DNA of 64,000 bases. Source: Picochlorum sp. 'celeri'. Its lineage: Eukaryota; Chlorophyta; Trebouxiophyceae. The position numbers and the translations under genes were made by a program. Positions within the stretch are counted from its first letter, which is position 1; each line of letters begins with the position of its first letter. Of this stretch, positions 1 through 10,805 are shown piece after piece. The notes beneath the pieces are model-generated. The model did no database searches, was not told the origin of the DNA, and worked only from the letters and a program-made list of their open reading frames with translations. The stretch covers positions 1,227,371-1,291,370 of the forward strand of contig JAACMV010000023.1 in NCBI GenBank assembly GCA_010909725.1. Direction: 5' to 3'.

Positions 1-20
1 AATCTAGAGATGTATTTTTC

Positions 21-698
21 TTATGTCATCCAATATATATATGTTATAACATTCTGACGAAAATAAAACTGTAGAAAACGCACCACTGCATGGTTAGCTG
101 GGATCCTCAATGCCACTCTGGCAAATGCCCTCATGTTCCTCCACTTTGTCCGATGCTTGCATGGCAATATCGAGTTCAACTCAGAGTTCAGGGCATTGTT
201 AACTACTCGAAATGTTTTTGATGTGGAAAACAAACCATAATGGTCTTCATACAGGGCTTTTGAACTGTGGCTGACGAAGAGGACAGATTGAGCAAGCTGC
301 ATCATCTTTTTTCTCATCGACTCATTCTCGTAGAGATACAGGCCTTGAGATCGGAAGTCAAGTGGAAGCTCCCGTACGTACCAAAATAATCTATCCGAAA
401 AGATAGGTCCAAATGCCTTGTATTGTGTGTCCACCCAGACATCAGAAACAATTGTGTTTGCTACTATTGCATCATACATCTCTGGGCGATTTTTCATGAT
501 TTGAGTAGGTCTCGATTGATTCCAGGTGAATGTTTTTATCTGTAATGCTGTCGACGCAAGGTATCCTCCTTCTAAAGATAGCAGGTGAACAACATGCCCT
601 CTCCCACGAAGACTGTAGTACAAGTTGAGAAGCGAGAGAACAGCTCCGGTAGGTGTCATCTCGTGGGACACCAGGAGCACCCTGAGTTTGGGGTGCAT
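21..698 (-). CDS. GT-B glycosyltransferase (GT4-like), N-terminal half
   Basis: The start at 698 (MHPKLRVLLVSHEMTPTGA) gives the first beta-strand of a Rossmann fold followed by the glycine-containing loop typical of the acceptor-binding half of GT-B enzymes such as GT4. Later come 'YVRELP', 'VLFVSHSSKALYEDHYG' and 'VVNNALNSELN', which resemble the inter-domain region where GT4 enzymes read 'v.Ng.d'. The segment near residue 195-205 (RIPANHAVVRF) aligns with the strand just before the C-terminal nucleotide-sugar domain. The last roughly 20 codons look like intron or non-coding sequence, so the second domain probably lies in an exon beyond the left edge. There is no signal peptide or membrane segment. 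Donor, acceptor and product cannot be deduced. Family assignment is by pattern only. Confidence 0.6.
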   Translation of the reverse strand: MHPKLRVLLVSHEMTPTGAVLSLLNLYYSLRGRGHVVHLLSLEGGYLASTALQIKTFTWNQSRPTQIMKNRPEMYDAIVANTIVSDVWVDTQYKAFGPIFSDRLFWYVRELPLDFRSQGLYLYENESMRKKMMQLAQSVLFVSHSSKALYEDHYGLFSTSKTFRVVNNALNSELNSILPCKHRTKWRNMRAFARVALRIPANHAVVRFLQFYFRQNVITYIYWMT

Positions 699-1530
699 TG
701 CAAAGAACCCGAAACGCTAGCCGCAGCAATGGACTCGCGTTAGTCGAGTACGGCGAGTTTTATAATTTAAACAAAAAATAGCAGTAAGGAGAGAGGCTCA
801 AGGAGAATTGATTAGATATTAATTATTGATGAGATAAATGAGCTTCATCGATGCTTCGATTTGTCGAACGGTCAAACCACGAGGTACTCCGCTTTAAACG
901 ATTTTTTGGATTCTGACGTCAGCGCCCGACGTCGCGACGGGTGCGGACCCAACCCTGAATTTTTGAATTTTGTTTACAGGTTGACAGAATGGGTTATAGG
1001 GTTTCTGGCACAACCTAGGCACGACAAGGAAGATATTCATCCACTCGCACGAATTCTTTACAAATCAAAAAAAAAATTAAAGAGCCGATCCACTAGGCGG
1101 ACGGGAGAGGCGCCCTCCCTCGAATCGCCACTAGCGCGATTTGGAGCGCATACTTGTCAGTACTCGAAAATGGAGCGCAATATTATAACTAATTTCGCGA
1201 AACCATACAATCGCGCGCAAACACGAAGATGCCGGCATCTTCCGCGCCGGACACTTCATTTCACCTAAGACCGCTTTTACTTGATTCCTTGGTTCCCGTC
1301 TATCACCAAATCTCAAATCGGGTCGGCGATTCGGCAAAAAAGTAGATTTCCTCAAAAAATAAATTTGGCTATACAAGCATATAACTGGATATATATAGTC
1401 AAATAGAGTGTTTATCAGTAATGCAATTGATAAATACCTCATTGAGACGCTAATCTGAATCGGCGCACATGGAATACTGGCCAGATGGTCCAGTGTCTAA
1501 GGTCTCTCCTGGCTCATCCCTCATAGCACT
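699..1530. other. Intergenic, no gene recognised
   Basis: AT-rich spacer between the glycosyltransferase start and a LINE fragment. Short open frames on both strands (for example 861-1268) have no recognisable domain and biased, low-complexity composition. I see no convincing gene. Confidence 0.5.
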
Positions 1531-2657
1531 ATTCTCCAGAATCAGGAGACAGGAACATATGTCATGAATGGCCTTCAAGGCGAACTAGGATGGCAGATAC
1601 ACCCTAAATGCACTATGACATTAGATACATATACAGTGAAGCAAGGAACTAGCTTGCTCACACGAGTAGATAGACAGCACCGACGCAGACGCCTCCAGAG
1701 CTGGCTTGAGATCATAGCGAGCGTGCCTAGACCACTCCACAGAATCTTCAAGCCTTTGCAACAGCTTCAGCTCCCATCTATCTATAAACTCCCTTTCTGG
1801 GAGATCCTCATGGATACTCAGGTGAATGCTCAGAAGACGCAGAAAGAAAAAGCATGTGTTTGTGGCCACTCAAATGCCACACCAGGTAGAAACCATTATT
1901 ATACCACAGAATGCAGCATAGCTTGTAGCCTATATCAGCACCTTGCCACAGGTCTTGGCATTCCAGTCAACCAGGTGTTGCACTCCATTTGGACCAACCA
2001 GCCTCCATCACCTCTTCCATACCCCTCGGACACTTGGGGTCTCATCGTGGTGGCGTGCAGTTATAGCTTGGATGATATTCGACGACAGATCTTCAAGGCC
2101 TCGGCAGACGCTCCATCTGCCCAGTTTATTGACACCCTCATCAGCACATTCAATGAGGTATTAGATGCTTATAAAGATAGCCTTTCTCCCGGGTCGGTAG
2201 CTCAGACATGTCTCCCCATCATTCGTTGGCGAGATGCTGAGCACCGCTGGGAACTTGCCAGGTAGTTTGTGCCTCCTGTAGGTCTTCTCCCCTCTTGCAC
2301 TAGCTTCTTTTCCCCTCTTTCGGTTGCCTCAGACCTCAGTTTTTATTATTGGATAGCTACTTCTCGCTGGAAACTTGTGTTTTTACGGTACTCTGGATCA
2401 AGGTCGTTTATGACAGTTTTACCTGCTAGAGTTACTCTGACACTGGTCTCCTCCCTGTATTAGTGGGTTGATAACAGGTGGAGTCGTATCTCGAGATGAA
2501 TCAATAGCGTAGATTTATTTGCCACGGCATGTGTTTTCTCTGTTTTTCTTATTTTTTTTTCCTCTTCGCCAATGATGTCTGGAGTGGGGCCTCCGACGGA
2601 CGAATTCCTCCGTCGACCGGGAACTCCCAGGCTGGTGCTGTAACCCACACTAATTAA
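1531..2657 (+). mobile_element. 5'-truncated LINE (family 1), copy A
   Basis: Positions from about 1535 to 2657 are a near-identical direct repeat of 31885-33012, covering the C-terminal end of ORF2, the 3' UTR and the terminal TTAA/ATTA-type simple tail. The shared 3' end (about 2570-2650) recurs at 13396-13613, 35270-35458, 37920-38160, 40980-41103 and 48785-48970. Truncation at the 5' side with a constant 3' end is the usual result of target-primed reverse transcription. Confidence 0.8.
1564..2265 (+). CDS. LINE ORF2 C-terminal fragment (family 1)
   Basis: This 233-codon frame corresponds to the region downstream of the reverse transcriptase in the longer copy at 30430-32614. It retains the Cys/His motif at the C-terminus (CVCGHSNATPGRNHYYTTEC, a C-x-C...H-x4-C pattern) shared with the other two LINE families of the window (29622-30230 and 44850-44900). 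There is no RT domain in this copy, so it is not autonomous. It is more intact than the matching part of copy B, which is frameshifted in the same stretch. Confidence 0.7.
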   Translation: MNGLQGELGWQIHPKCTMTLDTYTVKQGTSLLTRVDRQHRRRRLQSWLEIIASVPRPLHRIFKPLQQLQLPSIYKLPFWEILMDTQVNAQKTQKEKACVCGHSNATPGRNHYYTTECSIACSLYQHLATGLGIPVNQVLHSIWTNQPPSPLPYPSDTWGLIVVACSYSLDDIRRQIFKASADAPSAQFIDTLISTFNEVLDAYKDSLSPGSVAQTCLPIIRWRDAEHRWELAR

Positions 2658-5600
2658 TTAATTAGCATCCCTGTCAGACTCCTTGGCACTGCTTCTCATG
2701 GTCGTGTTTGTAGAAACAGCGCTTGATCCTCTTCTTTCAGTTATTTTGGAGCCATATAAAGGCTGTGGGCGCTTCCGACCGTCAGCAATATTTAAACAAA
2801 CAGAGCAAGGATGAAAGACATTCGAATACGTTTGCAGCTGTTCTCTTGTAGCCTGTTGGACATGATTTTCCTCTAGTCCACAATGTGAGCACAATTTCAA
2901 GTTTCTCTTTTGATGCAAACGATTTCCAAAAAAGTAAGTACTTTCCATTGGAGTGCTGCATGTCAGTCCATCCCTGAGATAGAAGGTGAAGACTTGTGTG
3001 TCGTGCCTGCTGTTGCCTGCTGCAGAATCTTCCTCACACGTCATATCCACAATATTGTTCGATCCAACATTGGTTTCGTTCGTGATCGACGTATTGTTAA
3101 CCTCTGAACCACACACATACATGTCCAATTCGTCCAATATCTTGATGTACGCTTTTTCAGCCTTTGTTGGGGACTGTTGGGCATTTTCCACATATATAAC
3201 TCTCCTCTTTAAGCCGCTGCTACAACGCAAGAACGACCGTGCCCTGCTGGCAGTATATATACTGTGCTTTCCTTTCCGATCGGGCTTCGAATCTCTGAGG
3301 CTGGGCTGTTCCATGTGGTTGGGGTGTGTCCCATACAACTCATCAAATGATTTGTAGTGTAGCTCCTTTGGCCCTGCTTGTTTCTTCAATGGCAAAGGAA
3401 CCCAGTTTAAGTCTTCAAATGATTCGAAATCCATTCTCGGTGGCTTGATGATGCAACCTGTGCAAAATCTACAATCACAAACCTGCCTTTTTTCCTGATT
3501 TGGAGGACATACGGGGATTGATGCACATGGTTTGTGAGGAACTCCTTTTAGGGCACTTCCGTTTTTGAGAAACTCCGTAAAATCCATGGAATTTCCACTG
3601 GAGCATTGCTCTTGGAATGCCTGTGGAAATTCGTCCAACTCCAGAAGATAGATATGAATGCTGATATATCATTCCAATCTGCAGCTTGGTATAATTCAAT
3701 GTCCTTCTCTTTCCATTGAAGCCTCTGCATTCTTCCACCTATCACATCAATGGTTTTCTTCAAGCTTTTATGAAGCATCTCTTGAAATGCTTCTGTTCCA
3801 CCCTGATATTGCTTTGCTTTCTGGCGAACAGCACTCATTGAATTGCATCCTTTCAAGTGGTCTTCCAAATCAGGAAGATATTCCCTGCAAAGAGAAACAT
3901 TCTGCAATGCCAGATTCAGCAGTGACATTACTCTTTCTACGGGATTACGAAAAGATAAATGTGGAACGGTTCGAGCGACAACCAGCATATCCAGGTCATG
4001 TTTTAGAAACAATGATATGTGTGATGCAATCACTGTTGCCTTTTCAGGTTCCATATCTGGGCCCCCGTCCGTCAAAGCATTAAAATAGGGGACTGTTTAT
4101 CGTTTTAGATACCTTGAAAGTTCTTCAACATGTCTCCAGGGGCACGATCTTTGAAAGATTGCAATCTTTTAAACCGACTGTTACTTGCCCTTTGTACCAA
4201 TCACCATTGACTTTCTCAGGAATGTCATGGGCCAAGTAAACAGATGGAACAATGCAAGTTCCATCATAATCGTGATCTAACGCAAGCATTTCAACACCAG
4301 CAGGTGCTAAACTGGGGTTTATTTCCTCACTCCACTTTTGTAGATATACTCCAGGGGGAACCAACCATCACTCTTGCTTTATCATCAGCACAGAAGAAAG
4401 AGCAGTGATCTCTGTATCTCACAGCAAATGATCTCAAATATTTAATGATGGCGTTTCCATAATGCGCATCAATATGGTCTATATGGAGCATTCTTCGTTG
4501 TACTTTCATTGAACATTGAAACGACCTTGAAACGACAAGATGTGAGGTGATTACTGGCGCTTGGCATGAACTGCAGATACAGAGTTGAGGTAGATGGAAC
4601 GAGGTCCTGGTCATACCTTTCTTCCAATTCTTTCTTCATACGATTCTTTACTGTTTCATGCAGTCTCGAATGGATATAACGCTAGAAAGATAGCCCATTT
4701 CGGCTTCACCGTGCCTTCTTGCATGTGCTGCATCTGCAGCCTCATTCAAGAAATCATTTGTTATTCTCCAAAACTCAGGCAAATGCTATTTCTTCTCGGC
4801 GGCCCATTCATTTTCCTTGCATTCTCTAGTATTGATAAATCTGCAGACTCATTTGCAAGTTCTATTAAATCTTTCTGATGCCTGGAAGTTTCATTTTCTG
4901 GTGCGTGTTGGTCACCAAGGAACTCTGAGCAGAAGGTCCTCACCAATGGAACATCAGGGAATAAAGTGTTTGCTTGTCTATCAAACGCCTTTTGAATCCA
5001 CGTTTGAACATAACACGAACTTGACCTCCGGCACTGCTCGATTGCATCATTTACTTTTTGATCATGTTCCTTGTCATTACTATCCACTCTGAAGATCCAA
5101 ACCTCATCTTGAATGCTTCCACCATGCTTCACATGCGCAAGCAAGGAATTATATTGAATTTTAATATTCTTTCGAAAGTTGCAGTAAGAATTCCTGCTCG
5201 CATACTCAGGAGTGAAGTCAATCAGCGGCAGTGGCTTGTATAGGGGTGTTTGTCCTAGTGCATGGTTCAGCTTCTTGTATTTTGATGGTGGAGGCAGGAA
5301 GTGTGATCGCACAGAACATATTTTTATCTCTTCATTTCCCAGTGAATTTGCATTCCAATCTTCCCAAGAAGCCTTCCACAGTTCTTTGACGCGCTTCGTC
5401 GACTTTCTTTGAGCCCTTTCAATGCAGTCTTCAGTCTGGCACCCAATGGACTCTAGAAGTCCATGCAGAAATTCAAACATCTGAACACTCCCTTTAGTGA
5501 AGCAGACGCTATCTAGTATAGCAGTCAATTTCACATGAAGCTCATTCAATGTGGACTGATCTAAAGGTACACGTTTCTTCTTTCCTCCCTGTGCACTGGT

Positions 5601-6385
5601 GTCATGAAACGAAAACCCAAGAAACCTGTCCAAGTCAACTGGGGGCTTTTTCTTCCACCCATTCCTGCCAATTTCCACAATGTTGATTTTCCATAAAATT
5701 TCTACTATTGAGTCAAAAGATTTTTCTCGATCCTCGATGCGTAGATGACTCACGTATCTGATATTGTTCTCTAGACAGTAGTCCAACAAGGCATTCCAAA
5801 GCTTGCATTTACCATTGCTTTCCTTTTTGGGCTGAGGTAGCCTGTATCGCTCATATTTGTGCATATTGTCATAGTTTTTCTTTTGATTGGACATTAGTAA
5901 TTGATTTACGTTCACGGGATCACTGAGTGGGATGATTTGGTTGACTTCCCTCTCTTGTAAAGAAGAGATTGTACAGTTTTCTAGCTTGACTAGAACCTCA
6001 ACTTAAACTGTCGTGCTATTATTGAAACCAACAAGGGTTTCTATTTTCAACTCAAGGGACTCTGTAGAACCAAGATGAGCACTTGTTCCTGCTGCACACT
6101 TCATCCGAACCTGCAAAATACGCAACATGAACGAGTCACTGGAGTGTTGACCCAACAAACCGTGCGACCATCCACCCGTACCTCGTCGATGACGCATCCT
6201 TCTGCTGTCAAATAATGCTGTATCTTTTTGTTTTTATCGTTCACTTTGTCATCCTGCTTGAAAATGACATCTTGTATGGTCTCGTTCTTGGAGACGTTGC
6301 TGATCAAGGTGGTCCAGGAGAACTTCCCACCTGAACAGTCCCTTAATGAGATCGAAAGCCACACGATTATATTACTTTCACTCAT
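2658..6385 (-). pseudogene. Decayed transposase-like gene ('TDGGPD' family)
   Basis: Several minus-strand frames join into one long protein in order: 6385-6003, 6002-4761, about 4650-4540, 4614-4327, 4364-4125, 4100-3640 and 3638-2658. Recognisable blocks are 'FAVRYRDHCSFFCADDKARV', 'LALDHDYDGTCIVPSVYL', 'TDGGPDMEPEKATVIASHIS', 'DLDMLVVARTVPHLSFRNPV' followed by ERVMSLLNL, and 'CTGCIIKPPRM' with a 3' cysteine cluster. These match, from memory, an uncharacterised multicopy family common in cnidarian, sponge and other genomes, probably mobile. The copy is dead: an in-frame TAA at 6003-6005, a frame change near 4540, another in the C-run near 4358, a frame change plus stop near 4095-4125, and another shift near 3645. 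A 50-nt GT-AG intron (gtttgttggg...tttgcag, about 6115-6165) fits the N-terminal part. Family naming is recall, not a search. Confidence 0.6.
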
Positions 6386-6870
6386 TATTACTAAATATAT
6401 GAATGAAGGGAACTATTCCCACTCCTGAGAAATGAGAAATCCATCAACCGATCAAATTTAAACTTTGCCGACTGGCCCATCGACCAGAGGCTCACTCTTG
6501 GGGCGAGAGCGATGCATCATGTTCACCATTTGGGTCGAAAGTGGTGCCAATCGATTCCTTTTGAAGAGATCTATCTCATAGAGACATCAAAAGTTGTAAA
6601 TTCTTTGTCGTTAGTGACTTACAGCCATTTCTATTTTTTTGGTCCATCTCGTCTGAAGTCCGTTCGGTCAATAGACGGGAACCAAGGAATCAAGTAAAAG
6701 CGGCCTAATTTAAAATTAGTCCTCTCGTGAGAGGAATCATGATTGCAACCATGGCTCTCGCTAGGATCTCATGTCAGCTGTCCGACATGGGATGTCCCAA
6801 TTGCACGTGCGGGTGGTAGGACGGGTAGCTTCATCACAATTCTTATTTCTTTTCACGGAGCCATGCGTTG
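6386..6870. other. Intergenic, no gene recognised
   Basis: No recognisable coding sequence. Positions about 6836-6864 are the reverse complement of 29394-29415 (the tcttatttcttttcacggag stretch), i.e. a scrap of the 3' UTR of LINE family 2. Confidence 0.45.
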
Positions 6871-6960
6871 TGATGGACCCCCTCGGATCTCCCACGGGTC
6901 CATCCTAGAGATCTAGAGCATCTCCTGTCATCTGAACGTATCCATAAAGATCACCATATA
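6871..6960 (+). repeat. 90-bp interspersed repeat (R3), copy 1
   Basis: Starts tgatggaccccctcggatct and ends gatcaccatata. Near-identical copies are at 12646-12735 (+) and about 50105-50194 (-). No coding capacity; possibly a SINE or part of a longer degraded element. Confidence 0.75.
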
Positions 6961-6974
6961 CCTATTGGGTAGCC

Positions 6975-7565
6975 CACCACATATATTTCATGAGAGAGGC
7001 GACCTGTACCCCATTGTGGTGGACAGAACCACAGGGGATGACTCTATACTTCAAATCTTTTCTACCCCAGCGTCTGGATCCTAATGATTTGTCAAATCTT
7101 CTTGGCAGGCGGGAAAGCGTCACCAAATTCAACCTGACCAAGAGGAAATTGGAGGTAAATGTACACTAGAGGGCTGGCGACTGTGCACACGAAGACGCCG
7201 AGACAGAACTCTTGTCACGCTTCAAAGCGTCCACGTTCCACAAATGTGCTCGTAGTGCGTGCTTCTATCACCGCTCCAACGGGGGCAGATTGGTAGAGAA
7301 GCTGAAGATACAGGTAGAAAAGCTCCAGGACCCAAAGAAAGAGGAGATATTGAGGCAGCTGGATGGGATACAATGGGTTGCCGACGAATGCAGGCGTATT
7401 GTTATCCATGACGTCTCCATCGTGTAGAAGGGGTCCGTGCAGCCTTCCACTCTCACAGGGTGAGACCCCTCAATGTACCATGCCTGCTGCCCATGCCACA
7501 GCTTCCTCTACGTGCCCACGAGCTGTGTCAGCGTTCGTTTGGGATTATGCAATTCTTTCAAGCTT
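6975..7565 (+). pseudogene. Fragment of TIR-element ORF (copy of 39480-40150)
   Basis: The stretch is an inverted, diverged copy of the internal region of the 38471-40867 element. The coding-looking strand here is plus: it reads 'NGGRLVEKLKIQVEKLQDPK' and then 'EEILRQLDGIQWVADECRRI', a charged helix-forming segment. The other copy reads 'VGRLVEKLKAQVKKLQDPEK' on its minus strand. Upstream similarity extends through 'TTFNLTRRQLEV'-type sequence but is broken by stops and shifts in both copies. Neither terminal inverted repeat is present here. Homology stops close to the stop codon of the convergent KDZ-like gene at 7566, suggesting insertion next to or into that gene. Confidence 0.6.
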
Positions 7566-8795
7566 TTAGAGTTCATCGCACTGACTCTCCAACGACTGCG
7601 CACCCAACAGCAGGGCAGAGTTATAGGCATCATACATCATCTGCAGCTCCACCACCATCGTGGAAGACACCCTCCAGAGACCATCATGCACCCCAGTGTA
7701 GGGAACAGTGCATTCAGGCTTCCTATTTGGGTACACCCATCGATACACGGGCCTTTCGTGGATGCAGCCATATCTTGAAGGATTCAAAAATATTCGAACA
7801 GATTGATAGTCCAGTTGGAGGCCCGTGACCTCATCGTACTCCTGCTGGCAATGGCAGAGGTTCCTGGGCTTTGGTGGCCTCAGACCTGTGAGGGCAGGAA
7901 AATGCCTGCCACCTGGCTTGGGATGCGTCCACGCCGCGAGTCCGGCGTGATGAATCCTTTGTATAGACTCCCTAATATCTTCACGCAGCGGCGTGGTAAT
8001 CTGCGCCTCCTCAGGCTGAGTTTCCAGGTACCAGTCCAATGTGCCTGGAGGTGGGGATGGAACAAGGTCAGGCTCTGCCATGCCCTGGTTCTCCAAGAGC
8101 GCGACAGCGCTCTCTTGGTCCACTCCGCTCATCATACGCACATGTCTACATCTGCGACAGTCTCGACACAGGCTGCATCGCCAGCCTACTGTGTCTAGCT
8201 TGACAAAGGCATTGTCATGGTAGTACCCCACACATTCTTTGTTCTTCAACTGGATTTGAATCACATCGCACGCTCTCCCAAACCTACACTTTTTGAAGGT
8301 CTCTAGGTGCTTGGAAATATATTGTACATGCACACAGTCACCGTTCTCTCGCGTGTCAGCGGTAAAAGTGTCACAGGTGCATTCCAGGTCCACCCCCCTG
8401 CTGTCTGGGCAAGTAACCGTGACTAGCAGCCCGTGATGCAAGGTCTCCCCAAGCCTACCGTATGCTCTGGAGTCCACACATGCCCAAGATAGTGAATGAC
8501 AGCCGAGTGCACGCTCGTGCCTGCACAAGGGCTGCACAGGAACAACCAGAGGATTCCTCAACTGGTCTTCATACCAATCCAGAGATCCTGGCCTCAACAA
8601 AGGCTCCCCATCCCACGTCTTCAATCGTTTCCTCGAATATTTAGGCGCTCGTCGATTCTCAGGGGCTTTGCGTCGCTTGATCTGCGGGGAAACGGGTCCT
8701 GGCAAGCTGCTCATGGCCCTGAACTTCATCCCCATGCAGTGGTGGTGGAAGAAATCATCCAGCCTGTCGAGCTCTATGCTTCCACGTGAAGCCAT
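7566..8795 (-). CDS. KDZ-transposon-type N-terminal protein with SWIM-like zinc finger
   Basis: The 409-residue frame contains a SWIM-like C-x-C...C-x-H motif (LECTCDTFTADTRENGDCVH, about residues 137-156). A second Cys/His cluster follows (RCSLCRDCRRCRH, about 209-221), then near the end 'YTGVHDGLWRVSSTMVVELQ' (about 366-385). From memory, this order resembles the cysteine-cluster region (CxC5/CxC6 type) that precedes the catalytic domain of KDZ transposases. No DDE catalytic region follows: the frame stops at 7566 beside an unrelated transposon fragment, so this is probably a truncated KDZ element or a domesticated remnant. Upstream exons probably exist (8999-9434). It differs in sequence from the KDZ gene at 57.6-60.7 kb. 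Strand and zinc motif are seen; the KDZ link is inference. Confidence 0.5.
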   Translation of the reverse strand: MASRGSIELDRLDDFFHHHCMGMKFRAMSSLPGPVSPQIKRRKAPENRRAPKYSRKRLKTWDGEPLLRPGSLDWYEDQLRNPLVVPVQPLCRHERALGCHSLSWACVDSRAYGRLGETLHHGLLVTVTCPDSRGVDLECTCDTFTADTRENGDCVHVQYISKHLETFKKCRFGRACDVIQIQLKNKECVGYYHDNAFVKLDTVGWRCSLCRDCRRCRHVRMMSGVDQESAVALLENQGMAEPDLVPSPPPGTLDWYLETQPEEAQITTPLREDIRESIQRIHHAGLAAWTHPKPGGRHFPALTGLRPPKPRNLCHCQQEYDEVTGLQLDYQSVRIFLNPSRYGCIHERPVYRWVYPNRKPECTVPYTGVHDGLWRVSSTMVVELQMMYDAYNSALLLGAQSLESQCDEL

Positions 8796-8998
8796 ACTTT
8801 CCGGACACTGAGATGTATAAAGGAGACTCTGTTAGTCCCCTCACTCGCTCCATCCTCCTCTGTATACACGTCTTCTTGTTGTTCCATCCGGCCTTGACCA
8901 CAGCAGCATTAGGACTGCACCCCTGGAACAATAGCAGGCGAACCAACCTCGCATTCAGCACGCAGGTGCTCATACCAGATACCTTGTTGCATTAAGAC

Positions 8999-9434
8999 CT
9001 GAACGATTCAGTCAACATGGGCCAGAAGTCACTGTTTTCAGAGGCATGAATGTTGCCAGTCCTCACCATATGCAGGGACAAGTCAGGCCCAATCCACGCC
9101 ATGAACGCCGATGTGGCTCCAAAACTACCCACCAAATCGCCTATATGATCACATATAGCGAGCATGTCGCTCTGAATAGCCTCCAATTCGCTGCACAGAG
9201 ACAAAAACATGGTGCAAAAGTCAGCGCAGGTTGAAACACAACATCGAGATCCGCCTCTACAGGGCATGATTCGGGCTGTACTCCGACAGAATGCCGCTGA
9301 AATTTGAATTTAATTCCATTCAATACGGGGGAGAACCACCATACGCACCTCTGGCAACGTTTTCGGCCCCTCTCAAACTCAACCATCTCGGGAAATGTGC
9401 CAAGGTTGACTCGGCCACGGGTTGACAGACCCAT
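8999..9434 (-). CDS. Probable 5' exons of the 7566-8795 gene
   Basis: Three short exons can be read on the minus strand with GT-AG introns. Exon 9434-9345 starts MGLSTRGRVNLG and ends in a CQRC tetrapeptide. Intron 9344-9297 (48 nt) leads to exon 9296-9238 (RHSVGVQPES...), and intron 9237-9191 (47 nt) to exon 9190-8999 (ELEAIQSDMLAICDHIGDLV...). Phases agree across these two introns. The join from 8999 to the frame starting near 8795 could not be resolved. The peptides have no recognised domain. Their orientation and spacing make them the likely N-terminal coding part of the KDZ-like gene. Confidence 0.35.
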
Positions 9435-9674
9435 GCCTGCCGCCAAAATGACTTATTAAAATATAATATATGATTTGGAGTTGCCGGAGTGAAGGTTTGG
9501 GGTGCATTCAATCTTTTTTGACTTGGCCGGATTTGGTCCCCTTCAAAGGGGGCCGTCCCTACGGTCATCACGGCCGGCCTGTGTCTCTTACTTCGCATCA
9601 CCATCGGGCATGCAAGAATGGATAACAAACAGCATAATTGTTGATACTCGTGTTACGTATCCTCTGCTGCAAAA

Positions 9675-10589
9675 ATGCTTTTGACCTTGGAAGTCGTCTC
9701 AATATCCGCTTACTCAGCGAGTTTGTTCCTTCAGGACCAAATCTTACAAGAAAGTTCGCATCTTGCAGATGCTCTGATTGTTGTAACTCTCTTTACGACA
9801 ATACTATTACATCTCAAGGGAATGGGAGCGCTTTCGAAATGTTTGATTCACAGCTGGGCTGTAGGGCTTCTATCAGTCGGTATGGTCACGTCTAGCACAC
9901 TCACTTTGAAAGGTCAAGCAATGTCTGGAATGGCCACGCGAATGGTTATAAAGAGCTCAAAGTCAGTTCCTACAGTTTTGATCGACTCATTATATCAGAA
10001 ATGCTTACCGAATCGATTCACATCATCAGGCTGCGTCTTGATATTCCTTGGTAGCCTTTGTTTTCATCACGAATTGTTAAAAAATGGTATCAGCAGATAT
10101 ACTTACAGTCAAGGATTGCTCTTTTTGATTTTATCCACCATCATAGATTCAGGACTATCCATATTAGAGAAAGAGTCGTTTTTTAAAGAAGGAAGAGTTT
10201 GTCTGAACAGTGATGAGCTAGCCTGCATTTCTGCCTTGTGGGGTCTTGGCATCATTTTGATATATCATCTTGCTTTTGGGGTTAGATGGAGTTTTTCCTT
10301 TCTTTCTTTCAAACTGAGCCATCACAAACTGTCTGTAAGGGTAGGTGCACGGGGGTTCTCATTGGGTCGCCTGATTTTATTTGGGTTTTCATCCGCCATT
10401 GCTTATTCTACAACATTTAGATTGATCCAACGTTCCGGAGCAATCTATACAGATTCATTCAAAGTTGTGAGAAAAATTATTCTTCTAAGTCTACCTGCGT
10501 TGATCAGTCGAGATTTAGACAGGATTCAGATACTCTCAATCTGTATCAATGCAGTTGGGTTGAGCATGGTGAACACGGGAGCAAAGTGA
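9675..10589 (+). CDS. UAA-family (SLC35B-like) nucleotide-sugar or PAPS transporter
   Basis: A 304-residue, very hydrophobic polytopic protein with eight or more predicted membrane helices. The diagnostic stretch is 'ATRMVIKSSKSVPTVLIDSL' (about residues 93-112), the KS(S/C)K-x-(I/V)-P-V signature of the UAA/SLC35B transporters that move UDP-sugars or PAPS into the Golgi or ER lumen in exchange for the nucleotide monophosphate. Near the C-terminus 'GAIYTDSFKVVRKIILLSLP' corresponds to the 'F.TTRK..s..lS' segment. It is slightly short for the family (usually 320-350 aa), mainly at the N-terminus, so an upstream exon is possible. It is convergent with the kinase-like gene at 10806. Substrate is not predictable. 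TGA is immediately followed by TAG. Confidence 0.75.
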   Translation: MLLTLEVVSISAYSASLFLQDQILQESSHLADALIVVTLFTTILLHLKGMGALSKCLIHSWAVGLLSVGMVTSSTLTLKGQAMSGMATRMVIKSSKSVPTVLIDSLYQKCLPNRFTSSGCVLIFLGSLCFHHELLKNGISRYTYSQGLLFLILSTIIDSGLSILEKESFFKEGRVCLNSDELACISALWGLGIILIYHLAFGVRWSFSFLSFKLSHHKLSVRVGARGFSLGRLILFGFSSAIAYSTTFRLIQRSGAIYTDSFKVVRKIILLSLPALISRDLDRIQILSICINAVGLSMVNTGAK

Positions 10590-10805
10590 TAGGGCAAAAT
10601 GTTTACTACTTGCCTAGAAGAAACTTACATGCTGGGGAAAAATATATAGAGAATTCAAAATACATTCTTTGAATTTGATGTGTAATACATTGGAATGATT
10701 TGTCATCATGAGTGAGGCAACAAAAGGTGCAAGCACAAAATGCATTCTGAAGCCACACTATTGGTCCTAAAAGGAAGGATGGAACTACCACACCAGTCAC
10801 ATTGC

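Noticed and set aside
861..1268. 135-codon plus-strand frame after the glycosyltransferase
   Set aside because: No domain, biased basic composition and an overlapping antisense frame of similar quality; probably chance.
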